Source of the DNA: Gnetum montanum | Lineage: Eukaryota; Streptophyta; Gnetopsida; Gnetales; Gnetaceae | NCBI GenBank assembly: GCA_015680685.1 | Contig: MNCI01033474.1 | Coordinates: forward strand, 1,487,424-1,551,423 | Direction: 5' to 3' | Length of the DNA: 64,000 nt | Shown: positions 33,045 through 44,549 of the stretch, piece after piece | Position numbering within the stretch: the first letter of the stretch is position 1 | How the letters are laid out: each line of letters opens with the position of its first letter | The notes under the pieces: generated by a model | Told to the model about the DNA's origin: nothing | The model's input: only the letters and a program-made list of their open reading frames with translations | The model's database searches: none | Program-made: the position numbers and the translations under genes

Positions 33045-36000
33045 ATGACTGACACACCTAAGTTTGATGTCAGGACAATGGCATGCAGGAGTGAGTGTAG
33101 ACATTAGGGTCCCACCAATGTGGATGAAGGGAAGCATAGCTTGCGACATCTCTCCAGGGCACGTGTTGAGGAGCAATAGGAGGTTCCATCTACTCGGTAA
33201 GCCGCTATGCTACCTTTGTTTGTGTTATTCAATTTATCAAGTGGGGTTGCTATTGTGCTCACTATGCCCCAGTGACTATGACCATTACCATTGCTACATT
33301 GTGACTGTTGTTATTATGGCCTTGGCCACCACCATGATCACTATGCTAGGGTTGTTGCGCACCACTATGCTAGGGTTGTTGCGCACCGTTACGCTATAGT
33401 GTTTGTGATGTACCATTTTGAGGGTTTAGAGGGTTTGGATTTAGAGGTTTCTAGGTGGTGTAGCACACATCCTGGGCAGCGTAGCATGGGTGGAGAGGGT
33501 TTTGTTTTATTTTTTGTCACATTTTGTGCAATGGAACAGGGCTAGGGCTACGCAAATGTTGTGTTTTTTCTCAAGTCGTGTTACCTTTGGTAGCGTGATT
33601 GATAGGCTACGTTGTGTTTTTGGTATTTTTCACGCTACACTGCGTGTGATGTAGCCGCTACCTTGTGCATGGTGTAGTTGTTACACTACACGTGATGTAG
33701 TTGCTAGACTATGAGGGTATACCCGTTATTCTATCACATGCTACTCTACTATGTTGTGCATGATGTAGCCACTAAGCTACGTGGGGCATAGTTGTTATGC
33801 TACGCGTGATGTAGCTGCTACATTGTGCGGGACATTGTGATTGTTATGCTGCCTAAAAATGTATTATACTTAGAAAAATTTGTATGCAAGGGGGATGCTA
33901 CGCTACATAGTAACCAATATTTGAAAAGAGGTTTTTCTTCTAACTGTACACCAACGTTCATGTATTATACCATGCAGGGTTATGTTGAAACCCATCTTGA
34001 TCGTGATCGAGCTGGTAGGGTTTTGTGTTGTTTAAGTGCTGTGGCTAACGTTCCCCCTCCCCATGCATGAGTAAGGGACTAGGTGATTTAGTTTTGAGAA
34101 GGTGCATGGGAGTTCTTAGAATTTCTCCTTCGTCACTTCAGTGTGATGGTATGGTCACACTTATCGGCTGAAACAACTAGTGTTTTGGTTGAAACATTAT
34201 TTCCTGGGGCAAACTAAGGCATCTTAAAGTTTATGGATGATGGGTCCATTGAAGGTGAAGAGGCAGGGGGCTCAAGTTGGAATCAAAGAGGCTTGAGACA
34301 CTTATCTTGGGTTTGGTCCATGCTTGAATTTAAATGCTATCATAAGTACAACACGTTGTTTGTTGCCTACCACATGGGGACCTTCTTCCAGAACCCACCT
34401 GGGACTGTCTATTATGCTGGTGGGTGAGTCCTATAAAGATACTTAGACATGTTACATCATTTATCTTGCATATTTGGAATGCTTATTATATTTTATATGT
34501 CGCCAGGTTTGTAATTGACAAGGATGGTCTTCACGATCAAGAGGGGGCATTGGCATTGGCTCAAAAAACCTTACAAGAGTTCTCTTTTGCTAGGAACATG
34601 CACGCCAGCATCATAGAACAACTTGGGGTAGATTTCAGAACTTATCCAACCAAGTATGCTAGGTTTTATCGAAAGTGTAAAGAACTTGGGTGGTTGGATG
34701 GTGAATGGGCGTCCTTTTGAGTACCTACCGTTGAAGAAGTTCTGGTGAAAATCCCACCATTCCCCATGCCATTCACACCTGGTGGGTTAGATTATGTGCT
34801 TTTTTTCATGTGTTTAATTGATTGATTTTGTTTTTACCTTTTGTTAAATATTGTGCTTGATTATTGCAGTAACGGCCAAGTCCAAAGAGGTTACGGTAAT
34901 CACTGCAGGTCATGATGAAACTAACCTCTTCTTCAAGTACGGTGAAGTTGATGAAGCATAGTGTTGGCTATGCAATAAGGCTTCAGCTATGATTGGTCAA
35001 AAGGTCCAAGATGCTAGGCTCATGAACCTCTTTTTGGTAATAAATCCAAGTGTTTTGGCTACAGAAATGCTCTCCCTTCTTGATGCTTTTAACAAAAGGA
35101 CTGACCACTTTCGCACGTGGGTCCATAATGTGCAGGTGGTGTTTGAGATCACTAACAGCCTCTTTGTGGATCTCTTCAATGTTCCTTCTGATGGTCTACC
35201 TGTAGGGGATAAGACTAGCAAAGATGTAAACCATCTAGGGGACATAGAAGAATGGTTGGGAACCAGCAAAGATGGCAAGGGGATTTGCATGAAGAAGGTT
35301 AAATTAGAGGTAGCTCACAAGATTTACCCTGTCTTCTAGGCTCATGCTTTCCCCAAGTTACTTTCCCAAGGGAAAATTCTTGGAGTAGAATAGGCTTGGA
35401 TTATGAGGGACATCATGGAAGAGGGGACTCATTATAACTGGGCCAAGTATCTTTCTGAAGGCTTGCGAGCTGAAATGGTTAAGATTTGTGACAACTTGAT
35501 TCTCGTTTCAATGTGCACTTTGCATTTTTTGTAGCTTGTTTCTGATAGTTTGCCAAATTATTGGTGGTATGGGAGAATGGAATCTAGGTGTTACAAGATC
35601 GCACCCAGATATCCAAATCATGGATCCACTAGGTATTCTACACTACTTGATCCCAGGACCCGGTAGAAGCTATCAGGGAGTCCTTCTCAATAACAACAAA
35701 GGATCAGGTGGGATCATCCTTTTATGCTCAAGACAGCATTAGAGGGGTGCCTCCCACTAACACAAGCAATGTAGTAAGGAGGCATCCCTTATTACTAAAA
35801 CTGTGAAGTCAAAATTGCAATGTAAGAAGTCTCATCCCATAAAAGAGCCTCCACATACAAGTGAAGAAGAGGCAAAAGGTTGCAAATCAGAGTTTGCAAC
35901 ATGTAATCTATGGTTGTTGGTGAGTATTATTCGATTGTCTTACGTGATAAAACTAATTTTAAAATTTTTTTTGCACATGTTGAACTAGCATCCCAACTTT

Positions 36001-37495
36001 TGCTTACACTTAATAGGTGAAGAAGAGGTTTTCACCCCTGAGATAGGGGCCCCTGCTATAGACGAAGAGGAGGAGGCTCCTGCCACAAAGGAAGGGGCCC
36101 TTGCTATAGAAGAAGAGGCCCTTGTCGCAGAGGAAACCTTTGAGGATTGTACCCCAGAACTCAAAGGGCACATGAAAGTTGAAGATGTTACTACAATTTT
36201 GAGGTAGATTGAGGAAGAAGGGCTTCAGTTTGAGGCTAATGAGTTTGATGATTTGTTAGACAGTGTGCCAATGGGCAATCCTCCCACTCTCACCCTTGAG
36301 GGTTTGCTAGGTAGGAGATTTACACTATCATTTATGTTGGTTCCCACTTTCCTATCCCTCTCCTTCATAATGGTAACGTGCTTTTACTATAAAGTAGACA
36401 CTGCTACTAGGAATCTTGAGTCTTCTTCTTCTTCCTTTCGCCTATAGCCATGGACAAAAATGCTGGACAAGTTTGCCTTTATGGAGGGGATAGTTGATGA
36501 CATGATTGACCACTTAAGGTAGATTGACCTCGAGATAGGTATGTTTGAGTTATAGCATTTTCTCTCTACATTATTATATTTTTGCTATCATCTAATGATT
36601 AATGCTTCCTTATGTATGATTACCAGCTTCTCAACTCAAGTGGAATCCACAACAAATAGTTGAAGTTGATGCTATGCCTGAACTCCCTCTAGAGGTAATT
36701 GAGGTGCCTCATGACATATACGAGGAGGAAAGTAAGTGTGCACTATACTCGGCATGATCCTTGTGGAAGTGTCACATCAATGAAGGCCTTGGAAAAGGGT
36801 CCAAAAACTTGAGAAGGATAAAGTAAGTTAAGCAGTCGAATTGGAAGATCTACGATGAAGAGGTGAGTTCTTAATGGCTCGTGATACTTCAAATGGTAGT
36901 TGACGTACGACCATAATTATGCTAGATACTAGTCGACCGTATGAGGCAAGAACGAGGCTACCTGGGAAGTGATCGAACAACACTTGCAAATGGATCTGTT
37001 GGCCTAGAAAAATCAAGACTGGAAGGATTACAATGCCAGAGTATACTAGTGGGGGAAATCATAGAAAAACCATCAACACATGTATAAGATGAAGCATGTC
37101 ACCTATTGCCATAAGTATAGAGATGTATCTATAGAATGTCACACTTGTGAACTATTTCTTGATGTAATTGGCCCTACTCGGGCCTATGAAAAATTTGCAA
37201 AATAGGTAGTGGTGAGTGAATCTCCCAAGAGAGAGGTAACCTTACCTTCTAGGGAGACCACTACTACCACCTTTTCCATAGGGACACCCACATGGATGGC
37301 TATGAAGAAGGAAAAGATTGTGATGGGCATTGATCTGGGGGAAGAAGATTGGGCCAACTTAACCAAGGAAGAAATTCTTCACCGCTTAGTCGTTGGTCTT
37401 GATAAAATACCCCTGGAGATGGACACAGGCTCGTCTCAGGTTAGCCAAGATTTACTATATTGGAGTCTATTTTGTAAGAGCCTTATCATAGTTTG
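33045..37495 (+). pseudogene. Opposite-strand multi-exon gene inside Element B, unknown family
   Basis: Exon 1 (33045-33196) encodes MTDTPKFDVRTMACRSECRH and ends at a GTAAGC donor. A second exon ends at 34423 (HMGTFFQNPPGTVYYAG). Intron 34424-34506 (GTGAGT...GCCAG) joins it in frame to FVIDKDGLHDQEGALALAQK. Intron 34782-34869 joins ...PFPMPFTP in frame to TAKSKEVTVITAGHDETN. The exon then runs to about 35640 with only a few TAG stops (HYNWAKYLSEGLRAEMVK, WWYGRMESRCYK). Later exons are acidic (EEEVFTPEIGAPAIDEEEEA); intron 36539-36626 keeps frame into SQLKWNPQQIVEVDAMPEL, and 37060-37439 ends EILHRLVVGLDKIPLEMDTG. I do not recognise the family. Stops are mostly TAG where Trp or Gln would fit. 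It could be a captured host gene or a lineage accessory gene. Confidence 0.65.
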
Positions 37496-37779
37496 ATTCA
37501 TTATTTTGTTCTTATTTTATACAAGACACAACTGAAGATGCAGGACCTAGTGGAGTAGGAGATAAAGATACCGGCAAAGACTTGTAGCTCATCGACAAAA
37601 CGTTTCTTTATTTTTTTGACTTGTAACCTCTTATTGTGAGGCAATGTTGTCACTCTTAAATATGGGCTCAAATTTGGATTACATATTTGCAATTTAATGA
37701 CACTTGAGGTTCTTACCTTATTTTGTTTGGTTAATATCACATATATATTTTTCTTTTTTTTTGATGTATTTGGGCCTCT

Positions 37780-38090
37780 TGTGGGCCCCATGTTCTAGTT
37801 TTAGGCCGTTTTAGGCCATATGCTAGTTTAAGGCCATTTTGGGCCATTGCTAGTTTAGGGCCATTTCAGGCCATCACTAGTTTAGGGCCATTTCGAGCCA
37901 TCGCTAGTTTAGGAACATTTCAAGCTATCGCTAGTTTAGGGCCATTTTAGGCCATTGCTAGTTTAGGGCCATTTTGGGCCGTTGCTAGTTTAGGGCCATT
38001 TCGAGCTAGTTTAACATAATTTCAAAAAGTGAGCTACTAGTTTTAGGCCTCAGCAGGCCATGGCGATAGTTTAAGGCCATTCTGGGTTGC
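37780..38090. repeat. Short tandem repeats of Element B, third cluster
   Basis: About ten units of roughly 26-31 bp with the form CTAGTTTAGGGCCATTTCGG GCCATCG lie between the opposite-strand gene and protease. Confidence 0.85.
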
Positions 38091-38211
38091 ATGTAAGGTA
38101 ACTAATGTTAGCAGCGAACATAATGCAAACAACGAACCTAATGCAAAGTAGAGACTATACAGACAAAAGTATTAAAGCAAAGATCTTATAGAAGTAAATT
38201 GGAGGTAGACT

Positions 38212-38865
38212 TTAATTATGCAATTGTTTCCTGACCCAATGTGGACTAGGCAAGGCATATGGCCAGGAAGCCTTATGATGATATTCCTCTATGCTATCAT
38301 TTGCCATTTGGAAGGGCAATTTGGCCCACATGGCTTCTTCATCTAATTTGGTGGTTTCAACTGGCTCATTTATCGAATGTGGGATTTCGACATGGATAGA
38401 TGATAGGTTTTCAGATACTTCTATCTTTGATCCTTTCTCTACGTCTATATTGTTTATGTCCCATAAGGCTACTTCATCACCGAAGATCACCACCTCTCCA
38501 CTAGCATAGGGTAAGTGGATCTCTTGATGTATCGGTGAGGAGACAATCCTTAATTGGGCTAACCATGACCTTCCCAAGATCAAGTTAAACCCAGGCATCT
38601 CTTCTATCACTATAGATTCTACATTGGTGGAAAACTAGTCCCCTGCCACAAAGTTGATAGTAACGGTCCCATTAACCACAACGTGTGCCCCATTGAATGA
38701 CTTCAAATAGGAAGTTGTTGTGGGCTTAATTTAATCTACCAGGCCTAACTTGTTAATGATGGGGAATGGAATCACATTAGTTGTAGCCCCATCATCGATG
38801 TGCACCCTGTGGATCTTGTAGTGACCTACACAAATCATGATAAACATGGGGGAAGTTATTACCTA
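38212..38865 (-). pseudogene. Element B aspartic protease
   Basis: The minus strand gives VHIDDGATTNVIPFPIINKL, with Asp-Asp-Gly at the active-site position in place of the usual Asp-Ser/Thr-Gly. SFNGAHVVVNGTVTINFVAG follows, then MPGFNLILGRSWLAQLRIVS with the LGRxWL motif. The last part (38610-38212) is open and acidic and ends KQLHN-stop. A single-domain protease at the end of the first reading block fits Tat/Ogre gag-pro. Confidence 0.78.
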
Positions 38866-38869
38866 GCCC

Positions 38870-41800
38870 TTTTCAGGGTCAAATTTTAATGGATTTGTCA
38901 TGAAAATTAAAATAAGTTGGTTGTGGTTCCTTAGCCATGGGTGGAAGCATAATAGCATGGGTGGCCTTCTCCTTAGATGACATGTTTTCACTAATTGGGA
39001 TAGATGCTAGCATATGAACCCATGCCTCACGGTGTGCCGTAGAAGTCATTATTAAATCATACAAGCTTAGGGTTGTGTTTTTTTTGTTTCAAAGCTTGCC
39101 TAACCTATGAAAGGCCATCTAGGAAATCTTGTCCACTGTCTAGTTTTTTGTTGATTTTTGCTTCTTCCAAGCATCCTAAAAGGCGAATTTCTTGAGGAGG
39201 AGTGGATTTGGATTGAAAAATAGTTTTTTCTTTTTGATCAAGGGGTGATGGTTGCATGTGTTGTTGCTACCAGTGGCTTTTGATGATGATGTCATGGGAA
39301 TTGCCAACAAGGGGACAGGCTTAGGGGGGCCTAATGTAGTGCGTTCTCTAGCCAACTTATCTACTAGGTGTTCCTCATGTTTTCTTGGATGAGAAGGCTA
39401 AGATACAGTTCCCACCACTAGACTTTGGGTAGGGGGGCATTCACATGCTTTGGAACCTTAATAATGAAAGGTGCATGAGTTGTTATAGTGGCATGTGATG
39501 TAGTCTTAAGTATGAAGGGTGCAAAAGATGTCTGTGGAGAGACCTTAATGACAAAAGGGGTTAGCGGCGTAGTTTGTATTGAAGCTTCAACATCATGGTG
39601 GCCCGCGNNNNNNNNNNNNNNNNNNNNNNNNNNNNNNNNNNNNNNNNNNNNNNNNNNNGGGGGGGATGGGGTACACGAACGAAAAATGGCTCATGTTATG
39701 ATTAAACGTCATCATCAATGTCGATGGCATTAATGGTATAACCTACATTGTTAGCATTCAGTGGATCTTTATAGACATTCATTGATTGATTTTTAGGCCG
39801 AAGAAGACTGCTCTCATCAAGGATCAACTTACCTTGATCAATCATTCATTGAATGTCATCTTTTAGTGCCAAACAATAATCAGTGTCATGCCCACACAAT
39901 TGATGATAATCGCAAAAGCGCTCTAACCTAAAGTTCTTGGCTACTAGTGGTTCATTAGGCATAATCAAAGTAGGGTCTTAAAGGACTTCATAGTACCTCT
40001 TGTGAAATTTAAGGGCCTCCTCTAACATTCTTTTAGGTTGGATATGCCTAGCCCCCAGCAATTGGTTCAAAAGCTCTAATGGCTTAATTGGTAACAGGGT
40101 ATACTTCGAGTGATCTTTGCGCTTCAAGTTTGACCTTGACGAAGTTTGTGCTATGGATGTTAATGCTAGGGGTTGACTACTGTTGCTAGAGTCAAGTGTT
40201 GTATTAGTCAGTGCTGGCATTTGAGATGCTTTGGCGATCTGTTTACCATTGTTGGACCTAGCTTCCTTAGCAACGACAGTCACTGTGGTTGTTGTAGCCT
40301 TTCCCTTTTCCTTGTCATTTTTTGAATGTGTGTTTTTATAAGTTATATAAGCTAGATCCTTACTAGCTTTTGCTACATCCTGAATGCTTTTGGTTTGAGC
40401 AAACACTTGGCTAAGGGAACGTGGGGCCAAGTAATGTAGTTTGGATTTGATAAAATCATTTACTGCACCCTTGAAAATGGCTAGTAGATGGGCATCAACA
40501 ATTGGTTCACGAATATCATTTAGGATAGCACTCCAACGTTGTATGAACTTTTGTACAGGCTCTAATGGTTCCTATTTAACATTCATAAGTTGGCCTAAAG
40601 TGACATCTAGCTTCAAGTTATACTTGAAACGAGTCACAAACTGACTTAAAAATTCTTCTAATGTCGAAATGGAAGTGCACGGTGCCAGTCCAAAGCCTTG
40701 CTTGTTAAGGACATGGAGAAAACACTGATGATGGCATCAGGCCATGGTTGTAGTAACAAGGATTCAGACTTGAAAGTAACCAGGTGGGTGTTCAGGTCAC
40801 CCTCTCCATTATATTTTGTAAATTGGGGAAGTTGTACCCCAGGAGGCAGTGTAAGAGAAGGAACGACTGGGCTAATTGGGTTTTCTTGGTAAAAGTCCAT
40901 GACTTGGACTATTTTAGAACTAACCACCTTAAGCTACTTAACTTCATCGGTAAGGAACTAAATAAGCTAAAAGGCTTGGTCTAGGCCCGAGGGTGTTACA
41001 GGAGGTTGTGTGAGTTGGACTACTTAGGGAGCTACCAAAGCAACCATCGTTGGAGGTGCTGTTGGTGCAGCAACCAATCCCATTGGAGGTGCTATTGGAA
41101 TAGTTCTAGTTGGTGGCACCATTTGAGTGACCCATAGCCCAATGGGTGGTGCTGTTGAGGCAGCTAACATTAGTTGTGCTACAGGGATGGTTACCTACCC
41201 AGTTGCTGAAGCGGCCCACAGCCTTATGGTTGGTTGCACCATGTGTGATGCTTGATACATGTGGGGCTACACATATTGTGGCATCTGGGATGCTTGAACT
41301 ATAGGAAAAGAAGTTGCTGGCCACCACGCATTTGAGGTGGGGCTTACTGAGGATAAAATTGGTATAGAAGAGGTAATAGAAGTAGGACTTGTATACAGTT
41401 GTGACATGGGCATGGTATGGACATAGGGTAACGTAGGCATCACAAACGTTGGTTGTGGGACTTGAACAAACTAGGAAGGAATGGTAAAGGGAAATGCGAC
41501 CGAAGGCCTGACATGCTGTTGTGCTAATAGCATTTGATGACTACCCATCACAAAGGAGGGTCTAGGCTATGATAGTATCATGGTAGTCACAAAAGAGGCA
41601 GAAGATTATGACTAGTGTGAATGAAAGACAGAAGTAGATGGGGTAGTTGTGGCATAGATTGGATCACCACTTTCAGAGTGGGATTCTAACTCCTCTTGCC
41701 CATCATGAAGTGGTTCATCATAGTGAGATGCTGTGTCCCATTCTCTTGACTTACTTAGTTACATAAGTTTGGCTAAAAGTCATTGGAACATTTCGGTGAG

Positions 41801-42100
41801 TGGGATAGTGGTGTCAAAAGTAGGAAGGAACTCCCTTCTGTTTCGGTGAATGATTTCAAAGTTACATTTTCCTCAAGTTTGTGATGATCCAACAATAGGT
41901 TTTCTTGGATCTTTGCACATTGAAAGTTTTACTACTCTTCATCTCAAGGTAGAAATTTAGGTGACTGCTGTTGCAGCCTAAGAGACTATTGTGGTATCTA
42001 TGTTGGGCTGGGCAGTTGCTTGGGGTTACCCATATGTTGAATAGACTGGGACACCTCTAAATTTGAGATGGGAATTGAAGTGGTAGCAGGATTCATCTTT
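38870..42100 (-). pseudogene. Element B gag
   Basis: It probably starts near 42093 (MNPATTSIPISNLEVSQSIQ). A low-complexity Pro/Thr/Asn-rich N-terminal region follows. The gag core is at 40927-40658: PGVQLPQFTKYNGEGDLNTH, LVTFKSESLLLQPWPDAIIS, SKALDWHRALP, which is the FxKYxGxxDPxxHLxxF capsid pattern. Then MAPRSLSQVFAQTKSIQDVA and a Lys/Thr-rich stretch (40430-39978). A further piece at 39064-38879 leads into protease. A 51-base N run (39608-39658) interrupts it, and many stops are present. Confidence 0.75.
39608..39658. other. Assembly gap (51 N)
   Basis: Unknown bases inside Element B gag. The true gap length cannot be judged here. Confidence 0.99.
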
Positions 42101-42343
42101 ACATTACACTTGCTAAGCTGATGTGGTTGCTACGCTACACAAGACACAGAAAGAAGAATGCAGTAGAAAGTTTTTAGGCTTTTATCCTACAAGGTTCTAG
42201 AGGAACCACCTGCTAGGGACAATCTGCACTAACCATATGTAGATAACCATAGGGGTGTCACGTCTATGCTAGCAGGTTACTAGTGATGGGGTACAAAAAG
42301 CATGCAGGACTACTTGTGGCACACAGAAGAAACTCGGAGGTTT

Positions 42344-42362
42344 GGCCCTCCTTCTAGTGCCA
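42344..42362 (-). promoter_or_regulatory. Element B primer binding site
   Basis: The minus strand reads TGGCACTAGAAGGAGGGCC five bases inside the 5' LTR. TGGC fits the tRNA CCA end plus discriminator. I could not assign the tRNA with confidence. Confidence 0.6.
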
Positions 42363-42367
42363 AAAAC

Positions 42368-44544
42368 TATATTATCCAAAAACGTTGGTGGCTGGAACAC
42401 TGAGATGTTATGAAGTGCATAGCCTAACCCTGAGTCCATGGGAGAGTCATGTTGGAGAATATGAAAATAGGGTGCCCTGAATGATTTGATCGATTTGACA
42501 GGGACTTACATGGTGTCCAATAACCATTTGCAAATATTAGTTTTAGAATGTAACATGCAAAGTTTGAAATGGAAGAGAACATAGTGCCCACAATGATAGA
42601 AGCATATCTACGTGTATAACCAGAATAATGAACGTTAAAAAATATATGATGATGCAACATATATGTTGTAATAAAGTAGAATGAGAGTTTGAGTAAAGAA
42701 ATGCACTACCCTAAAATTATGGGATTTGACTTTTGATTAAATGATGAATGTGTACAACTGGTATGTGGCGTTGGACAAGCATAGCTAGGCAACAGAGCGA
42801 TATGATCATAGCTCCTAGAATGTTGCACATGTGATGCTGATAGGCATGAATGATCTAATGCTTGCTGGGCTGAAAGCTACTATGTTGTGGGCAGGTGTCA
42901 CGCTTGAGTGTAGGATTTGCTGAGAGATTTGAGAGGTTCTAATGCTGGGATTTGCTGCTCATCAAACTTCTGCTCACCAATCTTCTGCTCACCAATCTTC
43001 TGCCAAAGCCTACTACCCAAAAGCCAACCCTTAAAATGTCATTTTTGGGGTATTTATAGTGCCAAGAGTGGGAGGAAGATGTGGTTTGGATGCCACATGT
43101 CCTGGGCCCCATGTAGAATGAACGTTGATGTGCCACACTGGTGCACTATGCTCAAAGTGTGGTGCTACGCTGATGTGTTATGTTGAACTGGATAGGAACA
43201 AGAATGGAAAATGTGCCAAGATGTGACCATATTGTCCATGTCGCATGTGCCGGAATCTAGAGAATTGCCCTATTTTGATAGAAAATTCATACAATAAATG
43301 CAAAGTGGAGCTTGTGCTCTAGGACTACGTCTTCCTTCCTCTTTCGAGTAAGGTCAAGCGTAGTGACAAATTTTGAGGATTGACAAGGGGTGCAAGAAAC
43401 AAAGTAAACTACTGATTTTTGGCTATCAAGGAGATGCTGGAGTAGAAATGCTAGTTGAAGATGAGTTCTGGAAGTTCTAGAGATGTCTTGGGGCTTCTTT
43501 GCAAGTGTTATGCTATTTATGCTGTGTAGCGTAGTGATGTAGCATGAACACTAGCGTGCTACGCTATGCTACGCTACATAGCGTAGTATCCTTTTGACAA
43601 TAATTTTCATCAAAAACTAAGAGCACCACTCTAATACCCAGCAAGGCAAGTGACTTCAACAGTTGGTGACCATGCTTTCCATGTTAAGAGAGCCTAGGAT
43701 CTCCCAGTTTCATTCTTAGGACACTTTTCAGCTTTGATATCTCTACTATGATGTGCTATGCTGTGTAGCGTAGCACCTGATTTTGCATGAATTTTCACTA
43801 AACCTATAATGCTCTACCATGGGACCTTGGTCATGTTCTAGGGATAAAATGGATAGGCAAGCCTGGAGGTTGAAGAATGGTCAGATGCATTTTTCATGTC
43901 AAAAAAACTTGAAGGAGACTTTTGTTGCCATTGGCACCTTGCTACGTTGTGCTACGATGTGTAGCATAGCACAACATAGCATGTAAAGTAAGATGACTTT
44001 TGTGAAAATTGCCAAATTTTCTTTGTGTCACATTGATCATACTCTAAGGATGAAGTAGAATGGGCATCCTTGAAGATCGAATCATTACCAACTGCACCTT
44101 CTACGTTTGATCCAACACTTGGGAAGGTTTCAATGCCTCTTTTCCTGCTATGCTGTGTAGTGTAGCATAGCGTAGTAGGTCCCATAGATAGAAAACTTGC
44201 CAAACTATTTAGTCCATCCTAAAAACTTTCGACAACTCCTAGCTCGGCACTTGGGTAGACCGACAACCGGGACATGTGTCAAGTTGGACAAGCTAGAGAG
44301 CATAGCAAGCTTGATAGCTCGGGCGATAGAAAATTTGCTGAATTGTGTGGTCCACCCTCAGTGCCCCATTTGTGTAAAATGGTCTTGTAACTTGGTGCTA
44401 CGCTAACTATGCTAAAGAGCATAGCAGACATGCCCAAACATAACTTTGTAGGTGTTAGGACTTCCAGGGTGTTAAGCTATTCACACGGCCCAACATGGAT
44501 CTACACTTGGAGAATCATGAGAGTCCAATATTGATGGTGTTTCA
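42368..44544 (-). repeat. Element B 5' LTR
   Basis: It is collinear with the 3' LTR (18197-20356). On the minus strand it begins TGAAACACCATCAATATTGG at 44544. The TATA box is at 43049-43063. U3 palindromes lie near 43507-43590, 43742, 43941, 44147 and 44397, at nearly the same spacings as in the other copy. The cleanest is CTACGCTACATAGCGTAG at 43569-43586. Confidence 0.88.
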
Positions 44545-44549
44545 ATACT

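Larger units (their letters stand above)
18197..44544 (-). mobile_element. Element B: giant Tat/Ogre-like Ty3/gypsy element (with Element C inside)
   Basis: LTRs at 18197-20356 (3') and 42368-44544 (5') lie in the same orientation. The outer flanks are ATACT on both sides (18192-18196 and 44545-44549), a perfect target duplication. On the minus strand the order is 5' LTR, primer site, gag, protease, short tandem repeats, a block coding on the opposite strand, tandem repeats, RT, archaeal-type RNase H, integrase, tandem repeats, polypurine tract and 3' LTR. The extra RNase H and the RT-type sequence fit the Tat/Ogre lineage. Length is 26,348 bp, or about 19.5 kb without nested Element C. The first roughly 270 aligned LTR bases show 30-40 differences by eye, mostly transitions, so the insertion is old. 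Confidence 0.88.

Noticed and set aside
32851-33057. Minus-strand 68-codon frame in the promoter array
   Set aside because: It arises from the repeated inverted-repeat units and has no homology to the pol segment of Element F.
37780-38090. Regular short repeats with variable spacers, superficially CRISPR-like
   Set aside because: Repeats are imperfect and 26-31 bp including the 'spacers', lie in a plant retrotransposon and have no cas genes. They are ordinary tandem repeats of Element B.
39488-39733. Open frame spanning the 51-base N run
   Set aside because: The frame across the gap is an artefact of unknown bases. The supported coding here is gag on the minus strand.
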